The position numbers and the translations under genes were made by a program. Positions 15,106 to 24,649 of a stretch of DNA of 64,000 bases are shown here, one piece after another (position 1 is the first letter of the stretch; the number at the start of each line of letters is the position of its first letter). The notes under the pieces were generated by a model. It did not search any database, was not told where the DNA came from, and was given only the letters and a program-made list of their open reading frames with translations. Location: positions 64,381-128,380 of the forward strand of contig JAAXHH010000011.1 of the NCBI GenBank assembly GCA_012270975.1, read 5' to 3'. Source of the DNA: Candidatus Latescibacterota bacterium. Its GTDB lineage: Bacteria; JAAXHH01.

Positions 15106-17664
15106 ATGAATGGCTTGTCAACCAACCAAATCGATCCCACCGCTGATCTTATGTCCGCCCAGTCTTCGCGACCGAACCGGTGTCGTACCGTCCTCGCCGG
15201 AATCCTCCTGTCCTGCTGCCTGCTGAGCCCCGTTGCAGTCACGCTGGCTTCGAAAGCGCAGTCGGCACCCAGGCCTGCCGATACGCTGGAAGCCCTGCTG
15301 GCGGAAGGCAGTTCCCTCTACGATCAGCGTAAATTCGAGGAAGCGAAAACCGTCTTCGAGGAAGCGGTCCGCCTCAAGTCCAGGTCCGGTGAAGCCCGCT
15401 ACTGGCTGGGTGTCGCCCACTATGAACTCGGCGACGACAGGGAAGCGGCGAAACAACTGCGAATCGCCGTTCGCCACGCCCGGAAGAACCCGGATGTGCA
15501 CTTTGCGCTGGGCCGGACGTACATGCGCATGAAGAACCGCATGGTCGACGCGCGCAAGAGCTTCAAGCAGGCCCTCCGATACGATCCGGAGCATTCCGAG
15601 GTGCACTACTTTCTCGGGATCTCCTACATGACGCAGAGCAAGAGGGATCCCGCGGCCCCGCTTTACGTCCTGCAGGCGCGGAGATCCTTCAGCAGCGCGG
15701 CGGCCGCGAATCCGCTGCATCCCGACGCCTACTACCAGCTGGGACTGTCCTACGAGAATCCTTCACGGGATTACAAGAAGGCGCTGGCCCTCTTCTACCG
15801 GCAGTTGATGATAAAGCCTGATCACCGGGATGCGCTCTATCACCTGGAAAGGTGCAGTTACCTGCTCAAGCAGTACCAGGGAGGCATCGATCTGCTGACG
15901 CAGGTGATCGAAGTCCACGGCGGCGCCGTGCCGGACTATGTCCATACGATGATCAACAAGCTCAAGGCCACGATGTGGCAGTCTCAGAATCGATTCGCCG
16001 AAGCGGACGAGGCCTACGAGGAATTCCTGGCCAAGGTGGAACCGGAGGAACGCCTATACTACATGGACCTGGCCTACGTGGCTTCGGAGGAGGAGTACCG
16101 GCAGTACCAAAAGCTTGAATCTGAAGAAGAGAAAGTGGAATTCAGACGCCGGTTCTGGGCGGCCCGCGATCCCCAGCCGGCCACCGCCGTGAACGAACGG
16201 CTGGTGGAACACTACCGGCGGGTCATGCATGCGCGGGAGCATTTCGCGGGGGGCCAGCAGCCGTGGGATCGCCGCGGCGGTATCTACATTCGTTATGGGG
16301 AACCAGACGATCAGCAGCATTTCATCATGCAGACCGGTGAGAATGCCCTGAAGAACTACCAGCCGACCGGCGACGCCCGCATCGATGCGATCCGGGAGCG
16401 CAACTTCATGTTGCGGTACCGTTTGAAGATCGATAACGCCGGGATGGAGTGGAGCGATCCGAGATTACGCAGCACCCGCGATCCCGATGCCGGGGACTAC
16501 CTGCCCGAACTGGAAGAACAGCGCGTTACAAGCTTCAACTACTTTCCGCCCAAGTCCGCGAAAACGCAGGCCCTTGGCTTCCTCGCCGAAAGCTGGGTAT
16601 ATCTCGAGCACAACCTCGAACTGTTTTTCGTCGACCAGGTAGGGGTCGGGAAGTATGACTATCCGCTTCAGGTGCACGAGACGAACATAGCTGAAGCCGT
16701 CGTCCAGGATACGTACCATCCCCGGCGCATCGCGGCCGAACTGATCAAAAAGACACCGGAGTCTTACGAGTTCGACTACGGCGGCGGACCGCTGCGGTTC
16801 CTGTACGACATCGTGACCTACAAGGGGGACGACGACCTGGCTGAAGTGGAGGTCGCCTACATGGTTCCGGCCGAACAGCTGGAATCCGTGGAGGACGGGA
16901 GGGGCATGCGCACGTGGTTCGACAGCCATATGGTGTTTCAGGATGATGAGTACAACCGCGTAGCCCAGACCTCCAGGCGTATTGGGCCGGTCGATCGACC
17001 ACGGGTACCCGTTTCGGGTGGAGAAGTGGGCATCGAACTGCACACGGGCATGATGGACATGGAGGCGCCGGCCGGCGGCTATCGCGCCGCCATAGAGGTC
17101 CGGGACGAAGTCACCCGGCGCATTGGCATATTCGAACAGGACTACACCGTTCCTGCGTACGCCGGCGACACGCTGATGCTGAGCGATATCAAGCTGGCCG
17201 TCTCCATCGTGCCGGCCGATTCGACCGAAGGCCCCTTCATACGCAACGGGCTTGAAATCGTACCGAATCCAGCGCGCCTCTACCAGCGCACCGATCCTGT
17301 TCATTTCTACTACGAGGTATATAACCTTGCGCTGGATGAATCGGGACGGTCTTCGTACCAGATTGAACTGGAAGTGAAGGACAAAGACCGGCCGCGGAAC
17401 CTCTTCTGGCGGGTGCTGAAGGGTATAGACCGGCTGGTGCGGCGGTCGGATAACGAACAGTCCGTGCTCATGGTATTCGAAAACGAAGGAAACCGCTCTG
17501 ACGAGTACAGTTATACTTCCATCGATACGGGCGCCACGCCCACCGGCGCCTACGAAATGACGGTTCGAGTCCGGGACCTGCATTCCGGACAGACCGCCAC
17601 CCGGACGAAAGTCTTCGTCGTGACCAACGACCGTGTCGCGGAATTCAAGGCAGATCCGAAATAG
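15106..17664 (+). CDS. GWxTD-domain TPR protein, copy 1
   Basis: An exported protein of about 852 residues. A signal peptide (RTVLAGILLSCCLLSPVAVTLAS) lies near residues 28-50; the ATG at 15106 is preferred over a TTG at 15088, and ATG 15151 is also possible. Residues 65-330 form tetratricopeptide repeats (EALLAEGSSLYDQRKFEEAKTVF, HFALGRTYMRMKNRMVDARKSF and others). The GWxTD domain follows: FWAARDPQPATAVNERLVEHYRRV, then PWDRRGGIYIRYGEPDDQQ near residues 385-405, where the family GW.TDRG motif has become PWDRRG. The last 450 residues look beta-rich. Such proteins are frequent in Latescibacterota, Gemmatimonadota and Bacteroidota and their function is unknown. A paralogue starts 38 bases after the stop. 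Confidence 0.85.
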   Translation: MNGLSTNQIDPTADLMSAQSSRPNRCRTVLAGILLSCCLLSPVAVTLASKAQSAPRPADTLEALLAEGSSLYDQRKFEEAKTVFEEAVRLKSRSGEARYWLGVAHYELGDDREAAKQLRIAVRHARKNPDVHFALGRTYMRMKNRMVDARKSFKQALRYDPEHSEVHYFLGISYMTQSKRDPAAPLYVLQARRSFSSAAAANPLHPDAYYQLGLSYENPSRDYKKALALFYRQLMIKPDHRDALYHLERCSYLLKQYQGGIDLLTQVIEVHGGAVPDYVHTMINKLKATMWQSQNRFAEADEAYEEFLAKVEPEERLYYMDLAYVASEEEYRQYQKLESEEEKVEFRRRFWAARDPQPATAVNERLVEHYRRVMHAREHFAGGQQPWDRRGGIYIRYGEPDDQQHFIMQTGENALKNYQPTGDARIDAIRERNFMLRYRLKIDNAGMEWSDPRLRSTRDPDAGDYLPELEEQRVTSFNYFPPKSAKTQALGFLAESWVYLEHNLELFFVDQVGVGKYDYPLQVHETNIAEAVVQDTYHPRRIAAELIKKTPESYEFDYGGGPLRFLYDIVTYKGDDDLAEVEVAYMVPAEQLESVEDGRGMRTWFDSHMVFQDDEYNRVAQTSRRIGPVDRPRVPVSGGEVGIELHTGMMDMEAPAGGYRAAIEVRDEVTRRIGIFEQDYTVPAYAGDTLMLSDIKLAVSIVPADSTEGPFIRNGLEIVPNPARLYQRTDPVHFYYEVYNLALDESGRSSYQIELEVKDKDRPRNLFWRVLKGIDRLVRRSDNEQSVLMVFENEGNRSDEYSYTSIDTGATPTGAYEMTVRVRDLHSGQTATRTKVFVVTNDRVAEFKADPK

Positions 17665-17702
17665 CCTCCAGCCTTCACCCGCGCGCTGAAGGACGGCGCA
17701 AC

Positions 17703-20075
17703 ATGCCGAACTTGAGCATACGCTCTTCGCTGCTTGTCCTGCTGCTGTACTTTACCTGGCCGCCACCCGCTGCCGCCCAGGAGCCGGATACCCTCTTGGA
17801 CCGGGCCAGGGACCAGTACGCCGCAGGCGAATTCCAACAGGCGGAATCCACGCTTCGAAGCCTGCTCGCACAACAAGCCGGTTCGTCGTCGGCCTGGCTC
17901 TGGCTGAGTCGCACGCTGGACCGGCAGGAAAGGTATGACGAGGCCGAAAAATCCGTCAAGGAGGCACTCAAGATCGACAACGCATCTGCGGAGAACGTCA
18001 TACAACTCGCCCGTACCTACATCCTGAAAAACAAGAAGAAGGATGCGCGGAAGGTTCTGGCCGAAGCGGAGAAACTCGCGCCGAACAACGCGGACGTATA
18101 CTACTACCGCGGACGTACCTACGGAAAGATCAGGCTCGCGCTTTTCCGGCCCCGGACGGCCGAAAGAGAACTCAGGATCCAGGACGAGTCTTTCCGGCGC
18201 GCCATCGAGCTGAATCCGGAGCATCCCGATGCCTACTTTCAACTGGGATACGTTATCGAGGAGATCAGAAACGACCCGGGAACCGCGATAGACTGGTATT
18301 TCAAGCAGGCTACGGTAAATCCGGAGCACTACGAAGCGGTCTATCGTCTGGCTTTCTGCGCGATTGAATTGCAGGACTACCAGAAGGGAGTCGCGTTGCT
18401 GCAGCAGGTTGGCGCGGCGCAGGATTCGGCGGACGATACCCTGGTCGATGGCCTGTCCGGCCAACTCGAAGCCTACCACTACCATACCCTGGATCAGCAT
18501 GAGCGCGCGTACCGTGCCATGAGGAAATACGTCGCGGTCCTTTCGGAATCCCACCCCGTCGAGGTCGCCGTGTACAGGGACCTCTCCGTTGTAGCGTCCT
18601 CGGAAGCGGCCAAAGCCTTCCGTGAAGCGTCGGTGCAGGAAAGAGAAAAGTTGTGGAGGATCTACTGGGCGGCCCGCGATCCGGACCCCACCACGCGGAT
18701 CAACGAACGCCTGGTGGAACATTACCGGAGGATGATCTATGCCAGGCTGCATTTTTCAACGGGAAAGGATCCCTGGGATCGCCGGGGCGAGATCTATGTC
18801 CGATTCGGTCATCCGGACGATCGCCAGCAGTTTATCCTGAAATCCGGGGAGGATGTCGCCAACGCTGTTTTCCCGACGGGGATCCGGGACGTGGACATGA
18901 TCCGCGAACACAGCCGGCAGCGTTTGGATCTGGAAGTCAGCACCGGGGCTCCGATCCAGGAGTTCGGCGAATTTACCGCACGGGCCGGGCGCGAGACCAA
19001 GTCGGTTGCGTTCCCTACCGAAAGCTGGGTGTATGTCCCCTTCGGGCTGGAGATATTCTTCACCGATCAGCGTAATTCAAAGGTTTTCGACTACCCGCTT
19101 CAGGTGATTGATCTGCCTGATCAGACGACCAATTTCGGTACGACGAACCGGCTCGCGTACAACTTCCTGAATACGCCGCGAAAAGAGGTCGAGGAACTGA
19201 TCAGAAAGGTGCCCGAATCCCACCGGCACGACTACGGCGGCGATCCACTCACGTTCGTGTACCATCTGGCCTCCTTCAAGGGAGTCGATGGCCGGGCCGA
19301 CGTGGAAGTGGCCTACAGCCTGCCTTCGGCCCAGTTGGGCGACGTGGAAGACGGCCTCGGCGAAAGGACCTGGCTGTCAGGTCGAATCGCCCTTCAGGAC
19401 ACGGAATTCAATTTCGTACAGGGGACACCCTTCAAAATGGGACCATTACGCCGTCCCGTGTCCGAGCAGGACAGACTGCAGCTAAGTACCGGCGCCTTCC
19501 GGTTCAGCGCACGACCCGGGGCGTATCGATCCGTGGTTTCGCTTCGGGATTCGCTTTCTCAGAAGTATGGAATTTTCACGGCACCGCTCGATATCTCGGA
19601 CTACAGCACGGATCAGATGCTGTTGAGTGATATAAAGCCTGCCGCGTCCATCGTGCCCGCCGATGCAACGGGACTGTTCGTTCGCAACGGCCTGTTTATC
19701 ACCCCTCACCCCGCACGCCTGTATTCCCGTGCGACTCCGGTGTTCATCTACTACGAAATCTACAACCTGGGGCGGGATGCCGAAGGCCGGACGAGCTTTC
19801 GTACGGAGTTGGAGATTGCCGCCAGGGAACCCAGGCGCAACGTCATCCTGAGATTCCTCACCGCCCTGGGGCGCATGGTAAGCCAACGGTCCGACGATCA
19901 AGCGGCCTACGTGACCTTCGAAGACAGCGGCACGTCGGCGGACGACTTCAAGTTCACTTCGATCGAAACGGAGGATCTGGTCCCCGGGACCTATACCCTG
20001 ACCCTGACCGTAACGGATCTCCATTCGGAGCAGACGGACACGAAGACGGTCGATTTCATTGTGGTACGGGGATGA
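17703..20075 (+). CDS. GWxTD-domain TPR protein, copy 2
   Basis: A 790-residue paralogue of the preceding gene, produced by an old tandem duplication. A GAAGGA box precedes the ATG. The signal peptide MPNLSIRSSLLVLLLYFTWPPPAAAQ is followed by TPRs (LLDRARDQYAAGEFQQAESTL and further units), then the GWxTD core YWAARDPDPTTRINERLVEHYRRM and PWDRRGEIYVRFGHPDDRQ. Alignment by eye with copy 1 continues through the C-terminal region (MLSDIKPAASIVPAD, NGLFITPHPARLYSRATPVFIYYEIYNLG, SIETEDLVPGTYTLTLTVTDLHS). It ends four bases before the convergent sulfatase gene with no obvious terminator between. Function unknown; two copies in one transcript could form a heteromeric envelope complex. Confidence 0.85.
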   Translation: MPNLSIRSSLLVLLLYFTWPPPAAAQEPDTLLDRARDQYAAGEFQQAESTLRSLLAQQAGSSSAWLWLSRTLDRQERYDEAEKSVKEALKIDNASAENVIQLARTYILKNKKKDARKVLAEAEKLAPNNADVYYYRGRTYGKIRLALFRPRTAERELRIQDESFRRAIELNPEHPDAYFQLGYVIEEIRNDPGTAIDWYFKQATVNPEHYEAVYRLAFCAIELQDYQKGVALLQQVGAAQDSADDTLVDGLSGQLEAYHYHTLDQHERAYRAMRKYVAVLSESHPVEVAVYRDLSVVASSEAAKAFREASVQEREKLWRIYWAARDPDPTTRINERLVEHYRRMIYARLHFSTGKDPWDRRGEIYVRFGHPDDRQQFILKSGEDVANAVFPTGIRDVDMIREHSRQRLDLEVSTGAPIQEFGEFTARAGRETKSVAFPTESWVYVPFGLEIFFTDQRNSKVFDYPLQVIDLPDQTTNFGTTNRLAYNFLNTPRKEVEELIRKVPESHRHDYGGDPLTFVYHLASFKGVDGRADVEVAYSLPSAQLGDVEDGLGERTWLSGRIALQDTEFNFVQGTPFKMGPLRRPVSEQDRLQLSTGAFRFSARPGAYRSVVSLRDSLSQKYGIFTAPLDISDYSTDQMLLSDIKPAASIVPADATGLFVRNGLFITPHPARLYSRATPVFIYYEIYNLGRDAEGRTSFRTELEIAAREPRRNVILRFLTALGRMVSQRSDDQAAYVTFEDSGTSADDFKFTSIETEDLVPGTYTLTLTVTDLHSEQTDTKTVDFIVVRG

Positions 20076-20079
20076 GGGA

Positions 20080-21573
20080 CTACAACCCCGGCTTCTCCGC
20101 GTCCTCCGCGGCCGGCCCCTGCAGGTTGACGTTGTCCCCGGTGGGCCACCGCACGTTGTAGTGCGCGGAGCGGTCCCGCTTGTATCCGGCGTGCCAGTAG
20201 TTGCTGGCCGCCAGCCATTCCAGCAGGTCTTCCTTCATCTTCGCCTTGATCCCCGCGTACGCATCGTCGTCCCACCGGTTCCACAACTCTCCGGGATCGG
20301 CCTCCAGGTCGTATAGCTCCCCCTCCTCCTGGCCGATGTAGTAAACCATCTTGTGGGTCGGGCTGCGCATCATGATCTGGTAGTTGTCCTCGCAGAAGAC
20401 GTAGTCCCGCGGCGTGACGGAAGCGTCCGGGTCGGCGTAGGGCAGCAGGGACCGGCCTTCCAGGTAGGTGGGGACCGGCACGCCGGCCGCCTCGAGGATG
20501 GTGGGACCCAGGTCCATGAGGGAGACCAGGTCGCTTACGTGGTCGCCCCGGCGCCGGCGGTCCGGGTAGCGGATGATGAGCGGGATGTGGGTGATGGTGT
20601 CGTACATCAGCCACTTGTAGGCCAGGCCGTGGTCGCCCAGGTTCTCGCCGTGGTCCGAACAGAAGATGACCAGGGCGTTGTCCAGGTAACCCCGTTCCTC
20701 CAGGGCGTCCAGGATTTCTCCCATCTTCTCGTCCACCGTGGTCACCTTGGCGTAGTAGTGGCGGCGCATGCGGTCGATGCGTTCGTCGTTGGCCAGGTAC
20801 ATGTTGATGCCGGATTCGTGGCCGGCCGTGGAGAACATCTTCTTCAGCGCTTCGTGCTGGGGCGGCTTTTCCGCCAGTTCGTTCTCCCGGGTTACCGGCA
20901 TGGGTATCTCGACATCGTCGTACAGGCTCAGGTGACGGGGGAGGGGATCCCATGGTTCGTGGGGACCCGTAAATCCGATTTCGAGGAAGAAGGGCTTGTC
21001 GCCGCGGTGGCTGCGGATCCAGTTGAGCGCCGAGTTTCCGATGAAGACGTCGCTGTGGAAGCGCTCCTCCTCGTGCCAGGGCACGCCCTGCAGTTTGGTC
21101 CACCAGTCGGGGTCGGTCAGGTGGCGGTCGTTGGGCCGTTCCACGCCGTGGAAGGTCATGTAGCGGCCCCAGTCGTCGTCCGCGCCGCCGCCGGCCAGGC
21201 TCATGCCGGTCGGGTTCTCGACGACGACCCGCTCGTGGAACCCGCCGGGAATGTCCCGGGGCATGAAGTGCATCTTGCCGATGCTGGCGCACCAGTAGTC
21301 GCTTTCCGTCAGGTCCTGCACCCAGTTGCGGAGGCGTCCCCAGGGCTGGAAACTGTAGACGCCCGTGTTGTGAGGGTACATGCCGGTGAATACGGCGGCC
21401 CGTGAGGCCACGCAGGTGGCGCCCGGGCAGTAGGCCTGCCGGAAGGAAACCCCCTCAGCGACCAGCCGGTCGTGGGCCGGGGTGATCATGTGGGGCTGGT
21501 CCCAGCCGCGGATCGTATCGATTCGCTGCTGGTCCGTCATGATGAGGATGATGTTGGGGCGGTCCGCGGCCAT
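20080..21573 (-). CDS. Type I sulfatase
   Basis: A 497-residue formylglycine-dependent sulfatase that hydrolyses sulfate esters. The ATG at 21573 is preceded by GGAG and gives the usual start MAADRPNIILIMTDQQRIDT, whose aspartate binds calcium. The active-site signature reads CVASRAAVFTG (Cys at about residue 55), the C-x-A-x-R variant of C-x-P-x-R, so the cysteine should be convertible to formylglycine. The second metal motif is IFCSDHGENLGDHG. No signal peptide is visible, so it appears cytoplasmic. The substrate is not predictable. No formylglycine-generating enzyme is in the window. Sulfatases of this kind suggest use of sulfated algal or marine polymers, an inference. Confidence 0.92.
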   Translation of the reverse strand: MAADRPNIILIMTDQQRIDTIRGWDQPHMITPAHDRLVAEGVSFRQAYCPGATCVASRAAVFTGMYPHNTGVYSFQPWGRLRNWVQDLTESDYWCASIGKMHFMPRDIPGGFHERVVVENPTGMSLAGGGADDDWGRYMTFHGVERPNDRHLTDPDWWTKLQGVPWHEEERFHSDVFIGNSALNWIRSHRGDKPFFLEIGFTGPHEPWDPLPRHLSLYDDVEIPMPVTRENELAEKPPQHEALKKMFSTAGHESGINMYLANDERIDRMRRHYYAKVTTVDEKMGEILDALEERGYLDNALVIFCSDHGENLGDHGLAYKWLMYDTITHIPLIIRYPDRRRRGDHVSDLVSLMDLGPTILEAAGVPVPTYLEGRSLLPYADPDASVTPRDYVFCEDNYQIMMRSPTHKMVYYIGQEEGELYDLEADPGELWNRWDDDAYAGIKAKMKEDLLEWLAASNYWHAGYKRDRSAHYNVRWPTGDNVNLQGPAAEDAEKPGL

Positions 21574-21681
21574 CCATGGACTCCGGCGTGGCGGGAACAA
21601 GGGTAGTTGAGAAATACGCTTCGGGCGCGGCGGACGCATGTCGGGTCAGCCCGACTGCCCGAAAGGACAACCAGGCAGACG

Positions 21682-23028
21682 CTATGCCACCCGATCCTCC
21701 ATCGAATCGGTCCCGTCTTCTTCGGATTGAGGCTGCAGTCGGCTGACCGCCGCCTTGATGATCCGCTGCCCCTCTACCTCGCGCACCACGATCCGGAAAT
21801 TCCGGAACGGCACGGCCTCTCCGGGTTCGGGCACCCGACCGAGTTCGTTGAAAACCAGGCCGCCGACGGTTTCGAATCCGTCCGGCGTGATATCCAGGTC
21901 GAGGATGTCGTTCAGCGTGTCTATGTTGAGCCGGGCGTGTACGAGGAACGAGCCGTCGGACAGCGCCTCGTACATCGGATCCTCGTCGTCGTATTCGTCC
22001 TGGATCTCGCCCACGATCTCCTCGAGCAGGTCTTCCAGGGTCACCAGACCCGCGGTCGTCCCGTGTTCGTCCACGACGATGGCCAGGTGGATCTTTTCCT
22101 GCTGGAATTCCTTCAACAGCTCGGCGGCTTTCTTGGTCTCCGGCACGACGTAGGGCGGGCGAAGCAGGTCCTCCAGGCCCTTCTCCCCTTCAGGATCTTC
22201 GCTTAGCTGAAGCAGGTCCTTTGCGTAGGCCACCCCCACGATATCGTCGACGGAATCACCGTAGATCGGAATCCTCGAATGGCCCATCTCGCGGATGAGC
22301 TCGAGCAGTTCCGGAATGGGACGGGACTTTTCCGCGCACACCATGTCGACCCGAGGCACCATTACTTCCCTTACGCTGGTGTCGTGCATTTCGATGATGC
22401 TGCTGATCATCTCCTTGTCGTCGGGCTTCAGTTCGCGGGTCTCTTCGAGTTCGAGTACCCGGTGCAGTTCGTCGTCGAGCCAGTAGGGATTGCGCCCGCT
22501 GCTGAAGAGTCCCGCGTGCGCCATGCGCAGGTTCAACACGAGCAGCGGCGTGATAAGCGGCCAGAACAGCCAGTAGCTGATGAGTACCAGTACGGCGGAA
22601 ACGCGAACGGTCAGGTCGGAGTACCAGGACACGAGGAGTCTCGGAAGCCACTCGATCAGGATCAACAGCAGCCCGATGGCGACCAGCGCCGAGAAAGTCA
22701 GCGTAAGGGTCGAGCCGAAGGAGTCGGTCAGCGGCGGCGTCAGGGTCAGGGACACCACGGAGATGACGACGCCGGCCGTGGTTATGGTCTTTCCGATGAG
22801 CAGGGTGGTGAACAGGCGTTCCTGGTTGTCGAGCCACCGGGTAACGCGGCTGGTCTGTCCGCCTTCGTGGGCGGCCTTGAGTTCCTGGAGCGTGGTTTTG
22901 GGCAGGCTGGAAAACGCGGATTCAGCTCCGGTCAGGAGCATGGCGTAGAGGGTACAGCCGATCAGGATCAGCCATTCGACCAATAGGGGAATGTCGTCAT
23001 CCACGACGCTTTTCTCCCATGTTACCAT
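21682..23028 (-). CDS. CNNM/CorC-HlyC family membrane protein with CBS pair
   Basis: A 448-residue inner-membrane protein. Order of domains: DUF21/CNNM transmembrane region (about 15-185, four hydrophobic stretches), a CBS pair (about 200-330, with VMVPRVDMVCAEK and IPIYGDSVDDIVGVAYAKDLLQL), and a CorC_HlyC C-terminal domain (about 350-430, DGFETVGGLVFNELGRVPEPGEAV). Family members are linked to magnesium or cobalt efflux or resistance. Its start overlaps the end of ybeY by 32 bases, and it forms the third gene of the common phoH-ybeY-corC arrangement. Confidence 0.92.
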   Translation of the reverse strand: MVTWEKSVVDDDIPLLVEWLILIGCTLYAMLLTGAESAFSSLPKTTLQELKAAHEGGQTSRVTRWLDNQERLFTTLLIGKTITTAGVVISVVSLTLTPPLTDSFGSTLTLTFSALVAIGLLLILIEWLPRLLVSWYSDLTVRVSAVLVLISYWLFWPLITPLLVLNLRMAHAGLFSSGRNPYWLDDELHRVLELEETRELKPDDKEMISSIIEMHDTSVREVMVPRVDMVCAEKSRPIPELLELIREMGHSRIPIYGDSVDDIVGVAYAKDLLQLSEDPEGEKGLEDLLRPPYVVPETKKAAELLKEFQQEKIHLAIVVDEHGTTAGLVTLEDLLEEIVGEIQDEYDDEDPMYEALSDGSFLVHARLNIDTLNDILDLDITPDGFETVGGLVFNELGRVPEPGEAVPFRNFRIVVREVEGQRIIKAAVSRLQPQSEEDGTDSMEDRVA

Positions 23029-23467
23029 CCGGATCCCCGCCGGTGTCCTTGGCCGCCGAGTAGACCCGCTCCTTTTCCCGCATCACCTTGCGTTCCGAAG
23101 CGTTGTGGTGGTCATATCCCAGCAGGTGCAGACATCCGTGAACCACGAGCCGGTGCAGCTCGTCGTCCAGGGACACGTGATAACGGCCGGCCTGGTCCCG
23201 GGCGCGGTCGACGGAAATGTACACGTCGCCCAGAGCTTCCTCGTCGAGCCCGGTACCGTCGTCCAGGTTGAACGACAGCACGTCCGTCGCACGATCCAGA
23301 TGGCGATACTTGTGATTCAACCGCCGGATGTAGGGGTCGTCGACCAGTACTACGGTCACGGCCGCATGGTCTCGGCCCTCACCCCGAAGTACCCGGCAGA
23401 CAGCACTACAGAGCGCCTCGCGCGGCACGTCCAGCGCGGGCAGGGTGGTTTCGATCTCAACAGTCAA
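22997..23467 (-). CDS. ybeY: Endoribonuclease YbeY
   Basis: A 156-residue zinc-dependent RNase needed for 16S rRNA 3' maturation and ribosome quality control. The zinc motif is HGCLHLLGYDH, with histidines at 110, 114 and 120. The conserved RRLNHKYRHLDRATDVLSF segment lies at about 48-66. A 35-residue Lys/Gly/Asp-rich tail follows the motif and overlaps the start of the next gene. Located 17 bases after phoH. Confidence 0.95.
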   Translation of the reverse strand: MTVEIETTLPALDVPREALCSAVCRVLRGEGRDHAAVTVVLVDDPYIRRLNHKYRHLDRATDVLSFNLDDGTGLDEEALGDVYISVDRARDQAGRYHVSLDDELHRLVVHGCLHLLGYDHHNASERKVMREKERVYSAAKDTGGDPDGNMGEKRRG

Positions 23468-23484
23468 GGTGAAAGCAGGCGGAC

Positions 23485-24450
23485 TTACGGGTTCTCATGC
23501 CGTTCATAGGCCTTGATGATGTCCTGAACGAGCCGGTGCCTGACCACGTCCTTTTCCGTCAGGTATACGAAGGCGATGCCCCGGATGTCCGCCAGCACCT
23601 CCTGGACGTGAACCAGTCCGGAAACCTTGTCCTCGGGCAGATCGATCTGGGTGATGTCGCCGGTGATGATCGCCTTTGAATTGGCGCCCAGCCGAGTCAG
23701 GAACATCTTCATCTGCGCCGTCGTCGTGTTCTGGGCCTCGTCCAGGATCACGAAGGCGTTGTTTAGCGTACGGCCCCGCATGTACGCCATGGCAATGATT
23801 TCGATGGTCCCGTCTTCGATGAGGCGTCCGGCCTTGTGGTTCGGGATCATGTCGTGCAGCGCGTCGTAGAGGGGCTTGAGGTACGGGTCGACTTTCTCCC
23901 TCGGATCGCCGGGGAGAAACCCGAGGCTTTCGCCCGCTTCCACGGCCGGCCGCGCCAGTACGATCCGGTCGACCTCGCCCCTGCGGAGGGCCGAGATGGC
24001 CATGGCTACCGCCAGGTAGGTCTTTCCCGTGCCGGCAGGTCCGATGGAAAACACGATGTCGCACTTCCGGACCTGGTCAACGTACTCCTGCTGGTTGGGA
24101 CTCCGCGCCCGGATCCGTTCCCGCCGGGAAAGCACTTCGATCGAGTCACCGGAGTACGTGCCGGATTCTTCGCCGTTTTTCTTTTCGGTCCTCGTTGCCC
24201 GGATGATATCGTCCACTTCGCGTGCGCGGCCCTGCTGGACGGACTTGATCATTTCGCGCAACACGCTGGTGATCTGCCTGACTTCTTCCGCTTTGCCCGT
24301 GATTACGACTTCCTCGCCCCGGGCAGTGATTTTGGCGTCGAATTCACTCTCTATGGCGCGCAACCTGGAATCGTACTGGCCGTAGAGCGCGAGGGGATCG
24401 ATGCCCTTAGCCGATAAGCGATGCGTAACCGTGTTTTTCAATGATGGCAT
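23485..24450 (-). CDS. phoH: PhoH-family ATPase
   Basis: A 321-residue PhoH-like (PhoL) ATPase, associated with RNA metabolism and with YbeY. A KH-like N-terminal region (about 15-80, EFDAKITARGEEVVITG) precedes the P-loop ATPase domain: Walker A GPAGTGKTYLAVA near residue 140 and Walker B FVILDEAQNTT near 240. I chose the ATG at 24450 (MPSLKNTVTHRLSAKG), as upstream sequence is not conserved-looking. A strong promoter lies about 100 bases upstream. First gene of phoH-ybeY-corC. Confidence 0.93.
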   Translation of the reverse strand: MPSLKNTVTHRLSAKGIDPLALYGQYDSRLRAIESEFDAKITARGEEVVITGKAEEVRQITSVLREMIKSVQQGRAREVDDIIRATRTEKKNGEESGTYSGDSIEVLSRRERIRARSPNQQEYVDQVRKCDIVFSIGPAGTGKTYLAVAMAISALRRGEVDRIVLARPAVEAGESLGFLPGDPREKVDPYLKPLYDALHDMIPNHKAGRLIEDGTIEIIAMAYMRGRTLNNAFVILDEAQNTTTAQMKMFLTRLGANSKAIITGDITQIDLPEDKVSGLVHVQEVLADIRGIAFVYLTEKDVVRHRLVQDIIKAYERHENP

Positions 24451-24548
24451 AAATTGGCAGGTTGACTTGGACGGTGAGATTGGACCACCCGTTCCCATCG
24501 ACCCGGGGCAGGCGACCCAACCTGTTTCACCGTAATTCCGGTACCATG

Positions 24549-24577
24549 AAACTACGAAAAAACCCGCTGACTGTCAA
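24549..24577 (-). promoter_or_regulatory. Predicted sigma70-type promoter of phoH operon
   Basis: Minus-strand TTGACA (24572-24577), 17-base spacer, TAGTTT (24549-24554). Transcription would begin near 24542, about 92 bases before the phoH ATG. Confidence 0.6.
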
Positions 24578-24649
24578 GTAGATTCCAGTGGACGATAACC
24601 GGTCGCAACACTCCTCGCAACGGCTCGCACGTATAGTGTATACCGGAGG

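Noticed and set aside
16465-17583. 372-residue minus-strand open frame under the first GWxTD gene
   Set aside because: Shadow of a paralogue pair whose sense frames align with each other; the antisense frame shows no such conservation.
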